Of a DNA stretch of 64,000 bases, positions 11,901 to 25,489 are shown piece by piece; position 1 is the stretch's first letter; each line of letters opens with the position of its first letter. The stretch spans positions 129,810,229 through 129,874,228 of the forward strand of contig OY821518.1 of NCBI GenBank assembly GCA_963682025.1, given 5' to 3'. The stretch is from Cordilura impudica (lineage: Eukaryota; Arthropoda; Insecta; Diptera; Scathophagidae). The translations under genes were made by a program, and so were the position numbers. The notes under the pieces are model-generated. The model saw nothing but the letters and a program-made list of their open reading frames with translations, was not told the DNA's origin and did not search any database.

Positions 11901-14424
11901 GTTGCTTAACAAAAATGCAGAGTTTTCTGAAGTTTTTATTTCCTGAAAACTTAAGGTTTTTAAGTTTTTTAAAAAATTCTTTTTAATTTGACCAAACATA
12001 GTTTTTGAATCCTTGGGATAAATATTTTTTCACAAATTTGACCTTTTGTAAATATTTCAGTTATAAGTATTTTAATCATTTTCAATTTGTATTTTACTGT
12101 ATTTGTATGGTTTCAGGTAGGAAATGTTCTAACCTATTGATCAGTTAGTCTAGTCTAGTCTGCCATTGAAGCATTATTGTTTCGCGTTCCGCTGTATCTA
12201 CTACGAACTTTCATTCAATCGCATTATTTCTTTTCGAAGTATAAAGTCTCTGGGCTTCGCTTGCCAGTAAATCTACAGGAATCATTACCGCTATTACATA
12301 TACCGTGTCCTCTGATGTAGATCGATATGCAAAACATACTCGAAGTGCACTCAGCCGACACACCGATGACATCAGTTTTCGAGAGCTGATACAGTGAAGA
12401 TGACCACGCAGGTGCTGAATACATCGCCAAGAATAAAAATTTTTTAAATTCGAGCCTTCAGGGGGTAAAAGCGGACAAAAAGGGGAAAATTATAAGAAAT
12501 GAATCTAGGAATATGAAATATGATGTGTGGACTCCATTCGAGAAGCAAATATTGGCCCGGGATACATTTTTTCGAAATTCGGCCATTTAAGGGGGAAAAA
12601 ACGGCAAAAAAGGGTAGAAATTGTACCTTTCTGCATCTTCTTAACATTAATCTATATAAATACATATATATATTAATATTATATTAATCTATATATATGA
12701 ATTTTGGTATATAGACTCCACCGGATACGTAGGCATCAGTCAAGAATGAAGTTATTGCTATATCTAATATTTAGGGGAGGAGAAACGGCCAAAAAGGGGA
12801 AAAATTGTACATTTGGTATCTTCTAGACAAGCGAATATAAAATATAGTTTGTGGATAGAAACATCAAATGAGACGAAATCTTTTGTAAATTCGGATGTTA
12901 AAACGGGGTAAAAACGGCCCGTAAATCTAAGAGTGTACCGTTTTGTATCTTTACAAAGTAATTTAGGAATATGTAATTTGTTATGTACATAGATTCCACC
13001 AGAAACACAAACATCGGAGAAGAATAAAATTGTTTTAATTCGAGTCTTAAGGGGAAAACTGATACTTTTCAACTGGTAAATTTTCATTTGGAAGTACATT
13101 TTCTTAAGAAAACAAGTAAGAAATTTATAGTCGGTATAAACCGATACCCTATACCATGCGTTTAAAGAATTTAAAACTAATTGGGTTTAGGAAAAAGCGT
13201 AAACCAAATCTACGTCGAAAATTGGACCGATCCCGACCATATTTGGTAAAGTCACTTATTTTTTGCAACAACATATACAAACCGCTTTTGAGAAAAATCG
13301 GTGCAATATTTTTGTTTTTGATAGGTTTAAGGGAATTGCCCTATATGGTTTATTTTTGGCCTACGGATTAATGGATGTAATAAACGCAAAAAACTCAATT
13401 CGACTGAGATCTATTTGATATCATAGGGGTCATTTTAATGGAGAGTAGGTCTGAACATGCGTCCATTTTCACCAATTTCAATAGCCTTTGTCCTATGGCT
13501 TGATAAAAAAGTAATATTATTTTTTATCTTTATAATTTGAATAATTTTTGAACGTATTATGAATAAAAAAAGTGATACCGTAGGGGTCATTTTAATGGAG
13601 AGTAGGTCTGAACATGCATCCATTTTCACCAATTTCAATAGAGTAGGTGGCAACACATTTTAAACTTTTACAAAATTCTAAATTTGCAAATTTTGTTTTT
13701 TAATAATTTCGCGTTTAGTAATAAAATTATGTATTTTTTTGCGAAACCACTATTTGGTGTGTTCTATATTGGAAGATAACACATTTGTTACAAAAAATAC
13801 AATTAAAAAAAAATTGATAAACGAAAAAGAAATATTTTTTTCAGAAATGCCAAAACAGTGGAAACTTTTAAACTTCTTTACCAGAGTTGATTAAAATAAT
13901 AAAAATAGAAGAACGAGTGAAAGAAACTATAAAAAAATCTTAGCCATTATTTCAACATAGATTCTGACATTTTCTTTCAATTATTATAAAATAATGGCAA
14001 GAATAAAGTTTTGTGAGGAGTTGAAAACCAGAATAATAGATGATTTTAGTGATGGTCGTAAGCAAAAGAATATTTGTGAGAAATATTCTATGAATAAATC
14101 CATAAAATCATTTGACTAGCATTAATCTAGCTAAAAAACGCATGAACTGGAATTAGAATACTGTTGGCGAATAGTGTTGACGAAAAAGTTGAATATTTAA
14201 ATGGCCACAAAACGGCTACATGTTTCGGGGGTTTTACTGAAATAAATTAGGTATAGGAATCATCTACCCCCCAAGACCATGTGTTATTGTATAGGAAAGG
14301 TTTCCAATGTTTTGTCAACAGCACGGCAGGTGTTAAATTTACAACCCTGTTATATCTACAACGATTTTATACTACAAAGCGTGAACGTCTTTTATGTTGT
14401 GTATTGTAAACTAATGAATCAGCT

Positions 14425-14463
<39 letters not shown>

Positions 14464-17400
14464 CAATTTGAAAACTTAAAATATCAACTAGAATTTGCAG
14501 ATAAGTAAAATGCCCAAAATTACGGAAAAAGAAAAAATTATAAATTTTGTAGAACAAACTGCAGTTGACGAAATAGAATTTGCAGAGATTCTGGATGTTG
14601 AAGGTACGGTATTACTTGCAATAATAAAAACAATACAAAAATATAACTACTCTCCTTTTGTAGAACATGATGCCATTGACCACATTTTAGATGAATTAGT
14701 TGATTACATTATTTTAGTTAAAGTGTGCCGCCGCGGAGCTTGGAATTCGGTTCCAAAATCAAGAAAGTGGTCACTAAACCCAATTATATGACAACAGATT
14801 TTTGCAAATGCTGAGGGTTAGTCGAATTGATTTTCATGCACTGGTGTCTATGATTTCTGGAGATACAGAATTTAACCAACAATTTCTAGTTGAGTACCAG
14901 TTAGCAATTGTCCTATACAGACTCGGGTCATCTGGAGAAGGGGCTTTTGATTCATTTACCACTAAATGAAAAATAAAAAAATAAACAATTGTTTTGGCAG
15001 CTCAACAAGCAGCTGTTTCAGTCTTGTAAATGTTTAGTCTTGTAGATGTACTATAGCTTTTACCCTTGTTCTTTTAACACAGCGTAGTAAATTTCAATTT
15101 CATACATTTTGTTGTTGTGGTGTTGTAAATAGTAGTAATTTTACTATATCTACAACATATACAAGGGTTACGAGGGTACTTTACTACCAAGAGTGAAAAC
15201 CCTTAATAAAATAGTCGTCAAAAATATATTTTGTTAAAAGTTTCCATCGTATTGTCACTCACACCATATTTCTTATTGTTTTTAAATATTATTATGGCTT
15301 AAATAATTGATATAATAATTACGCTAACAACGTAGCGGGTATACTGCTTGTATAGTATATAAGCTTTTATCGACCTTATGATGAACGCTTTTGAAATTGG
15401 TCATAAGGCCCAGATTATTATATATACGTTTGTATATAGGAGACTACGCCATTGGACCGATCTTGCTGACATTTTTACAGAGTTTTACTGTGTATATGGA
15501 AAGAACTATTGGATATAAATCACTTTGATACAAAGTGAATTTTTAATATATATGACAGGGAGAGCGTTTTAAAATTTGTGTAAGGTCACCTATTATTAAT
15601 GTTAGTAGCCATGCCGTAAATGGGCGGGATCGGATAAGTGGGCGTGGCACCTCTCCTACAAAGTAATTATTCCATATCATATATCTCGAGTAGTATCACA
15701 GAGACATCATTGCAAATTTGTCTGAAGTCATCATTATTAATATTAGTAGGACAAAAATGGGTGGGATAGGATTATCCCATTCATAAATTACCAATGTGAG
15801 TATTTGTGGAAAATATGGGCGGAATTGCTAAACTCAAAAATCGCCAAAATAAAAAATCGGAAATCAAAAATCGCCTAAATAAAAATCGCCAAAATCAAAG
15901 AACGTGAAAATCAAAAAGCTCCAAAATAAAAAATTGCCAAATGATATTCTAAATTCAACGACACCCGTTAAGTGTTGCCAGCGTTAATTTGGAAAATCCA
16001 TGTTTTCCTCATGGGGAGCTAATATACAGCTTGCTCCTCCAGAGTAGAAATGCCGAAACTTTTTGATAATTTTTGCAACGAATGAAAAACAAAAAATATT
16101 GTATATCTGCAAGCATTGAAATAAAAAAGAACATAAAATAAATAAAATAATGGTAAAAAACTCATTCTTAATCACCCTGCTCGTAGGCCTGACTTTTGAT
16201 GAGTCTGTTAAAGCGCATGACCAAAAAGTGCAAGTACGAGTGTATGTGAGAAAGTAGAAAAATTGCACATAGAAACAATCTAATCAATTATAACATAGCA
16301 ATTATTAAAATGTTCAATAAATTCACTGATGAAAGTTGAAATTCCAGAAACCGGTCTGATTAAAAATACAGAGTAGTTATGAATTTTACAAATATATGCG
16401 CTCTTCTACTCTACCACGTTCCATTAAAATAAAATCAAAATTTGTATATTAATTACAGTTTAATTGCAATATGTCTGAAAAAATTACGTTAAATCTAACC
16501 AAAAATAAAATGTTTTAATTGCACAATACAAATTTCGTAGGCGATATTATTTATGAAAACATACATATCGATAAGGTTCGGTAAGTCGTAGCCAAGCATG
16601 ACAGGGCATACTTGAAACATATGTATGTTTCATCTTAATGTTTGTAAGACTGCTTTTATTTTCAAAATTCGAACCTTAACTATTAAATACAATAATCTTA
16701 AAAATAAACTAGACTGACTACCTGCAAACACATTTTCGTCCCATTGACGAATATAAAACTTTGATAAAGGATGCGTTATCAGTGTTTGTCATGTGTTTGT
16801 CAGATGTCTTTTCCATGAAAATAACCCATTGAAATGCATTATGTAAACAAAGATAAAACGAAATAATTTTTGTTAGTAATAAATGAACTGTACTTTTTTC
16901 TGCATTAAAACTAAAATCCTATGCTATCAAATTAATCGTGTACATATCTGAACTTTATGCCGGGCTAATCACAGCTAAATGCTAGTGACTGTTAATATTA
17001 GAGAAGCCTGATCAGAATGGGTGTGAAATTGTAATCTCTTCCAATCAACATTTGTTGCTTTCATCAGTTCGACATCCTTCTTAAGCTGATTTATAAATTT
17101 GGTGTTATTGAGAATAACATTTACTCTGTGAATACATTTGTAGTGTTGGAGAAATTGGCATATTACAATTGTGCACCATCCCGGTTCTGGTACTATGGGA
17201 CATAACATGTATCTTCGCCCAAGGAACCATACCTCTAAAATCATTTTCGAGCCTGCCAAAATTTCGATGAAAATGAAAATGTGTATACCGGGGGTTTTTT
17301 GGGTCGGGAAGTCCATTTCTTACATTTTTTTTTTATTTTTAACAGCCGCCAGGGCCGTGGATTTTTTCAGCTTTTTGGGGAAAATTGACGAATGGGGTTG

Positions 17401-20400
17401 CCCCACGACACACAGACAGAGAGTATGAGTTAAAAGTAAGAGTTTAAAAACGAACTTTTTGACTTAAATTGAATGAAATCGATATAGGTCGTATATGAGT
17501 ACCCCAGATAATTTTCAGCGCTGACTATTTTGGGCTATTTTAAATATGGGAAAGTCAAAGATTCGTTGATTTGTGCAATAATTTCGTCAATTTTCCCCAA
17601 AAAGGTGAAAAAAAATCCACAAAAATGCACGAAAACGCCCCCTGGCGGCTGTTAGAAATAGAAATAAATGTGAAAATTTGATTTCCCGACCCAAAAAACT
17701 CCCAGTATACACATTTTCAATATTTATTTTTTTACGTTTGAATGAGTATTATGGAAAATATCATGAACATATCTTAATCGAAATTTTGGCAGTCTCGAAA
17801 ATGATTTTAGAGGTATGGTCCTTGGGCAAATATAATTCTTATGGCCCATAGTACCAGAATCACGATGAACCCATGGAGTAAAAATAATTGACCCACCCTA
17901 ATATATATATTTATATATATAAAATTCATTTTCTGTTTTTTTGTTTGACCGCTATACAAATTTTTATTTTTCAACGGATTTTCCTGAAATTTTGTACACA
18001 CGATCTCTATCTATACCCCAGGAAAGGTCGCCATATACTTTTTACCGGCCACGCCTACTTTAACGCCCACTTTTTATGTAAAATCCATTTTCACTATTAC
18101 AAATTTTTATTTGTTAACAGATTTCTCTGAAATTCGGTACACACGATCCCTGTACTCCAGCTAAGGTCACCATATACTCTTTTATCGACCACGCCTACTT
18201 TTACGCCCATTTTTTGTATACAATTCGTTTTCTGTTTTTTTGGTATATTTGTATGCTATACAAATTTTTATTTTTCAACGAAATTCTCTGAAATTTGGTA
18301 CACACGATCTCTGTACCCCAGGCCAGGTCACCGTGTGATTCTTGCGGCCCCACCTCCTTTTACGCCCACTTTTTGTATACAATTCGTTTTCTGTTTTTTG
18401 ATATATTTGTATGCTATACAAATTTTTATTTTTGAACGGAATTCTCTGAAATTTGGTACACACGATCTCTGTACTCCAGGAAAGGTCGCCATATGCTTCG
18501 TACCGGTCACGCCTACTTTAACGCCCACTTTTTGTATACAATTCATTTTGTTTTTTGGTATATTTGTTCGCTATACAAATTTTTATTTTTCAACCGATTA
18601 CTCTGAAATTTGGTACACACGATCTCTCTGCTACAGGGAAGGTTGACATATTCTTCGTACCGGTCGCTCCTACTGTTACGCCCACTTTTTGTATATAATT
18701 CATATTCTGTTTCTTGGTACATTTGTTCGCTACATAATTTTTTTTAAACGGATTTCTCTGAAATTTGCTACACACGATCTCTGTACTCCAGAGAGGTCGC
18801 TATATGATTCTTGCCGGCCACGCCTACTTCTACGCCCACTTTTAATACAAAATTAATTTTCTGGTTTTTTGGTATATTTGTTCTCTATAGAAATTTTTAT
18901 TTCTCAAGGGATGTCTAAAATTTGGTCACACGATCTCTATACTACAGGGAAGGTCACCATATACTTCTTACAGGCCACGCCTACTTTGCGCCAACTTCTA
19001 TGTATATAAAACTTATTTTTTCCTTTTATTTGTTTCTTTATTTGATTGCTATACAAACTTTTATTTTTCAATGGCTTTCTCCGAAATTGAGTACATATTC
19101 CAGGGAATGTCGCCATATGATTTTTACCGACCACGCAACCTTTACGCCCAATTTTCATATAAAATTCATATTTTGTTGTGTGGTATATTTCTTCCCTAAA
19201 CAAATTTGTACTTTTCAACGAATTTCTCTGAAATTTGGTTTACACGGAAATAACTACATGGTGAACAAATTCCCCAAACTTAAAAAAAGGTACCCAAAAG
19301 AAATGAACAAATTCCCCATTTTTTTTTTAATCGAAATAAAAATGAACTTACTCCCCAAATTCATTCTTAAATTTTTACATATTTTTATTTAGTGAATTTT
19401 GTTAAATATTTATTTTAGTAAACATTTGCATACTGCTCTCAATATATGTCCTACAATAAATGCATTTAAAATGAGTATTCTTTACAATAGCATCATTTCG
19501 TTGCGCGGAAGCTACGCGCACGGGGAATACAGCTTAGCTAGAATATCGGAATGATCTGAAAAATATATTTTGACAATTAAAATAAGTTGGCAACAGCTGC
19601 GCGGCAGCACAGGTGTGGCTGCCAAACGCGTGGAAGCGGTGCGCGCCGCGCGAACGCGGACGTGACGCGCTCTCGGAACACAGCTCAGCTAAAATATCGC
19701 ATGGTGGTTGATACAGCTGCTGTTACTGCTATTTTTGAAAATTATTCGCCATGTAGACATGAGAGATTTTTGTCTTTGTGGCTGCATGTCATCATAAACA
19801 AACAATGGACTCTATTTTGCCTTTTGTGATGCTTACTCGTGTTCATACATATATGTATAGTATATCGATAAAATTTGGTGTGTGGGTGTCTATTATACCT
19901 ACTAATTGTTAGTCCAAAAATAAACCTTGTAGGACCATTTTTAGTCGTAGTCCCCATGTAAGCTCACATGTTACGCTGTGAGTCGTAAGACAAATCGGTG
20001 TGACTTATGATTGTATTGGTGAAAAAATTATGATATAAAATTGTTTCAGCTAATTCAACAACCCTTTACTGTAAAACGACAAAAATTTCATAATATAAAC
20101 GTATAACATACATAATTCAACCACCCCACGAGTATAACCAGAGTCCCTGCAGTTGTTTGCTATAAGTGATACATAGATGACGCTTTCTGTTTGATTTTAA
20201 AAAAGTGAGATAAAGAATCTTTAGTTACTAGATGTTTACACATCTCCCCTGTGATCGGACTCACATGATTTTTTTTTTTTTTTTTGAAAATGGATAGCAA
20301 TGAATTTCGTGTGTATCAGGCATCATTTTTATACCCCCCACACCCCTGTACAAAGAATATATATCAGTTTGTCATTCCGTTTGTAATGCATATTCTTGAT

Positions 20401-23400
20401 CCTTACAACTCGAGTTGATATAGTGATGTCCGTCTGTCCGTCTATCTGTTGAAATTCACAAAATAAATCATTTACCTGGGAAAAGTTATGATAATATTGT
20501 TTATCATTCTTTTGAGCAGTTTGGTTTTGGAAATTGGGTAAATTGGGCATCATTGTGCCGAGATATTCTTAAAAAGATGAACACACCTCTAACAAACGTT
20601 TTAAAAATTCAGTGTGTTTTTGTCATAATATTTTAGTATTAAGTTTATCAAATTATCAAATTGTTACTTTTTTTAATATTTTGTTTACATTTGTTGTAAA
20701 TAGTGCAATAAGTCCAAAGATTCGGCACAGCTGAATTTAACACTCTTACCTGTTCTTGTTACTTTAGTTGTAGCATTTGCTTCATGATGGTGTGTGTATG
20801 GTTGGTTATACTGCACGTGCCTTAGGAAGTTTTGTCACATATTTTTTTTATCGTTATCACGATATAATAAAGAAAGAAAAATATCGAGGATTTATATTCA
20901 AAAAGTGCTATCTGCTCCAACAAAATTTTTGAGGAGAGCAAGATAAACCAATTTATTTATTAGATCTAAAAGTATTCATCGATCGGTTTAGTGCAATATC
21001 TATTAAGAATTAATCCTACTATTGATGTTGAAAATAAAATCATTATTATAGATAACTCTTGTCTTAGAGAATACTTTAAAGCCAAACATAAATTATCAGC
21101 CCTGTTCTTGAAACGTTATTTGAATAAGAGTGAATTTAAAATCACATGAAATTGAAATTTTGGGTTTCTTGAAACCACTTTTTATAGCCTATACCACTAT
21201 GTGGTTTGGGTATAATGACTTTGTGCTGCTGTTTGTAACAACCAAAAATATTTGACCTAGACCCATCTTTAATTATACCGATCGAATCAGAATCACTTTC
21301 TGAGTTGATTTAACAATGTCCGTCCGTCCGTCCGTCCGTCGGTGTGTCCATGTAAACCTTGTAATCAAACTGCAGGTCGCAAATATGAATATATTTTGAT
21401 GAAATTTGGTATATAAGCTTTTATCGGCCATGGGATGAACGCTATTGAATCGGTCCATGTTCAGACCTAGCCCCCATACAAATTACCCCTCTGAAATCGA
21501 CATAAATTGTCATAAGATCCAAATTGTCACATAGATATTACTCAAATTGGGTTTATATGCATTCATTACATCCATTAATGAGTAGTCTAAAAATGATCCC
21601 TTTGGCCCCATATAGAGCAGCTTCCCGATCTTCACTTAAATCTATTAAAAAACAAAAATATTGCACTGATTCTTCCCAAATTTTGTTTGTATAGATTTTT
21701 GCAAAATACAAGAGACTTTACCAAACATGATCAGGATCGGTCCATTTTTGGACCTAGTCCCCATATAGATATAGCATCCGATATGAAGTTTTTCGTATCT
21801 GCAGCCAAAAAAATTAATAAAAATCCCACTCAAATTTGGTTTTTGCTTATATTCTATGTCCAGTTAGTTGGGCCTAAGAGATACGGTTTCTAAACGATTG
21901 GTATAGGGTTTGAGTTAAGAACATATGTTATCTAGAAATCGATGTGCCATATGGTTCTTTATTCAGTTTCACAAAAAACTTTTAATTATTTTGTGCATGT
22001 TTTTTCTTAAGTTTATAGAAAAAGTATAAAGAAAAATATTTTCTTTTAAAATAACAACTGATTTGTTCATTTAATTGTTTTTGTTCTTCAATTTCATTCA
22101 ATTAAAAATGACTTCTATTTTTAAAAAGTTAGGCATCACCAAAAAAAATTTCGATATTCAAATAAATTGGATTTGACTGGCATCAGTACTGTTTCGAACA
22201 TATGCAAAAAAATAAAAATATGTGATTTGATGAAAAAATTTTTTTTAATTCCTTTATTTGCAATAATTAGTGCATAAAGAATCTATGTTATAATTGAAAA
22301 AATTATAATGGAAAATAGATTGTGTAAATAAAAAGTTTTTATTATAGTTATAGAACAGAATCATCGCAAAAAGTGTGTTTTATTAACATCGACCACTTAT
22401 TACGAGTTTTTTTTTTTAAATCAGCGCAAAATGTAGACGTTTTTAAAATCGTTTTTTTTTTCATAAAATTAATGTCTAATTTTTTTAAATAATGACAAGG
22501 TTCAATAAAAAACATGTTAGAGTTTAAATATAAATTAGTTTTTTTTTATCTCTTAAGACCTGCTTAGTAGAAAAAAGGGCATTTGTTTTGATTTCACAAA
22601 GAAAAAGGGCATTTGTTTTGAATTAAAACGAGAAAAAATATTCTTATTGAAATTAGAGAACAGCAAAAAACTCGTAGATTTAAGAATTTTTTCATTTACG
22701 AGTTTTTTTGTGATAGTGGTTTCAAGAACAGGGGTGTATATTGTAAATTGCAGATATCAGTTTTTGAATACAAACCTTCGATAATCCCTAAAAAAGAATT
22801 TTTTTTTTTAAATAGCGCCTTTCCTTAGAATTATCTTTTCTTCAAAAGTAATTTGTTTTATAAATACAATAAGTATCCTTTTTTGAAAAAGTACTCTCTT
22901 TTTTTAAACTATCCTTTTTTTAAAGTACCCGTTTTTTAAAATGTACCTTTTTTTAAAAATATCCTTTTTTAAAATGTACCTTATTTAAAAAAGTACCGTT
23001 TAAAAATATTCTTTTTTACAAAAGCGTCTTTTAAAAACCCCCTTTTTTTAAATGCCCTTTTTTTAAAAAAAAGGTACCATTCTTTAAAAAAAAAGTACCC
23101 TTTTCTTAAAAACTTACCATTTTTTAAAATATTACCCTTTTTGTAACAAATTACCCTCTTTTAAATAAGTACCCTTTTTTGAAAAAGTACCGTTTTAACT
23201 AAGTACCCTTTTTAAAATAAATACCCTGAAAAAGTACTCTTTTAAAAAGGACTCTTTTTTGTTAAAAAGTACCCTTTTTTATTAAAAAGTACCCTTTTTC
23301 CTAAGGTCTCCTTTTTAAAAAAGTACCTTTAGCGGCCATTTGTCAGTACACGTAAAACAGGTACGCAAACTAAAGGCCGCAATTATACAAATATATTTTT

Positions 23401-25452
23401 ATATCAAAGTCTTTATAGGGCCACTTTAATTTATTAATTTTTTTTGTACTAAATGTATCCTTAAATTAACATATTACTAGCTAATTCACATAAAAATATT
23501 TTAAAATTTTATTTTTTTTATCGTATAATTTTTAAGGTCTCAAACTTTGTGTACTATAACGGTATTATAACATTTGCGTTAGATAATGAATTTCATTATA
23601 GGTTTTCTACTCTAGTAAGAGAAAAATAATGAAATGTTTTCAGATAGTAATTAATTCTTTATATAGAAGACACGATCATTGGCGTTTATAAGAAGAAATT
23701 ATATAAAAACTGACAAAAAAAAAAGCAATTAATTTAAAATTTAATTGGCATTCGAATTTAAAGTTTCAATATCGGCATCAGTTTTAAAGTGATAGCCGTA
23801 CGCAACATTGATTATAATATTGAGTTTAAGACGCAGATGGAGGGTATCAAAGATTCGGCGCTACCGAATTTAACAAGTACTTGCTTGCGTATAATATTCT
23901 TTTTAAAGGAAAATGCGACTTTCAATTTAAGCTTCGCAGGTTTATCGATTTGGACATGAACATTTTATTTCAGGTTAATAGTACTGTTTTTGACATCTGC
24001 GACAAATTTCATGTCAATATCTTCATCATCTTTTTAAACAACTAAATTGAAATTGGCGATTTTAACAATGTCTTCTTTTGCTGAATAAAGAAGTTCTAAT
24101 AAATTTGAATTGCTGTAGAAACGATAATGATGTCGCAGAAAGCCTTTGGTGAAAATAAGTCGTAAAAAATGTTTGCAAACGAATGTCGTGCAAGAGATAA
24201 ACCAAAATTGAAAAGATGATTCCAAAGTCGTTTAAAAATTAAGGTCATGTTTACAGTTTTCTTCGATTATTGTGTTGTGGTCCATTATGAATTCTTTCCG
24301 ACGCACAGTGGACCATTTGACGAGAAGGCGGTCAAAAATCTATAACTTTTGATTGGATTGGAATTTTGATATGCGTTTTTTTTTTTGTTTGGTAGGTGAG
24401 ACTTTAGCCTTTAAGTTTTGCTATAAAACGTAATTCTCGACCGAAAATAAAAAAAGTTACGGAGGGTTTAAAATACATTTTCATTTGTAGTTGAATTTTA
24501 GTACAAAAGTGAAGTGTTAAAAGGTAAAAAAAGGTTTTTATACCCTATACCATTATGTGGTTTGGGTATAATGACTTTGTACTGCTGTTTGTAACAACCA
24601 AAAATATTTGACCTAGACCCATCTTTAATTATACCGATCGAATCAGAATCACTTTTTGAATCGATATAACAATGTCCGTCCGTCCGTCCGTCTGTGTGTC
24701 CATGTAAACCTTGTAATCAAACTGCAGGTCGCAAAAATGATATGTTTTGATGAAATCTGGTATATAAGCTTTCATCGGCCATGGGATGAACGCTATTGAA
24801 ATTGGTGAGAATCGGTCCATGTTCAGACCTAGCCCCCATACAAATGACCCTTATGAAACCGACATGAAGTGCCATAAGATCCAAATTATAATATATATCT
24901 CTGTCAAATTGGGTTTGTATGTGTTTATTACATCCATTACTCAGTAGTCCAAAAATAATCCCTATAGGACAATTTTTAGTCATAGGTCCCATATAAGGTG
25001 CTTCACTTAAATCTATCAAAAAACACAAATATTGCACAGATTTTTCTCAAATTTGGTTTGTATATATTTTTTCAACATATATGTGACCTTACCAAATATG
25101 GTCAAGATCGGTCCATTTTTCGACCTAGTCCCCATATAAATATAGCACCCGATATGAACTTTTTCATATATGCAGCAAAAGAATTAATAACATTGCCACT
25201 CAAATTTGGTTTATTCTTATTTTCGATATCGAATTAGTTAGACCGAAGATATAGAGTCTCTAAACCATGGTATAGGGTATCATATGGTCGGTCTAGACCG
25301 ACTATAATGTTCTTACTTGTTTTTAATATAATGTCTTATTTTTTCAGTTAATTTTACAACTAATACTTTTTAACAATTTTTTAAGTTAATTTTTTCAGAA
25401 AATGCCAAACTTTGGCCCCCGTAAACTTTTTAGTCCTAATGTGCCAAAGGTT

Positions 25453-25489
<37 letters not shown>

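Larger units (their letters stand above)
7140..12110 (-). mobile_element. Jockey-like non-LTR retroposon, 5'-truncated, split by two insertions
   Basis: Minus-strand reading from about 12110 to 7140 follows one Jockey-type ORF2. It runs from the linker before the RT through the RT domain, then a 2.5 kb Helentron-like insertion (8419-10952), the thumb region, an unrelated repeat (7857-8235), and the C-terminus. The 5' end with the endonuclease is absent, typical of incomplete reverse transcription. The 3' end lies next to the right end of the mariner. Confidence 0.75.
7309..12110 (-). pseudogene. Jockey-type reverse transcriptase (ORF2) in fragments
   Basis: Recognisable blocks in order on the minus strand are WKTAKVVLLPKKK, FRPISLLPNISKVF, QFGFKYKYSTVTAIHEL, FDVDKAIHSVWIRGLIYKLF and NAQKCQTNA. 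After the Helentron-like insertion come EYRIKANTFNCKIPNGEIAK, YLGAYLDIFLYFNEHVKECY, LIRPTITYGCPIWFTIALSH, then NDLFHRKPLFNHLI and NISTKDLISLKVTKTKKFW before a stop near 7309. This matches a Jockey RT and its C-terminal region. Frame changes, stops and the insertions make it a dead copy. Confidence 0.72.

Noticed and set aside
18335..19392. Overlapping frames of 100-156 codons on both strands
   Set aside because: They follow the 156-bp tandem unit and repeat themselves; not a gene.
21101..22735. Possible transposon with CCCTGTTCTTGAAAC inverted tips
   Set aside because: Only about 15 bp match and there is no target duplication or coding content; it could be chance in AT-rich sequence with a nested Helentron copy.
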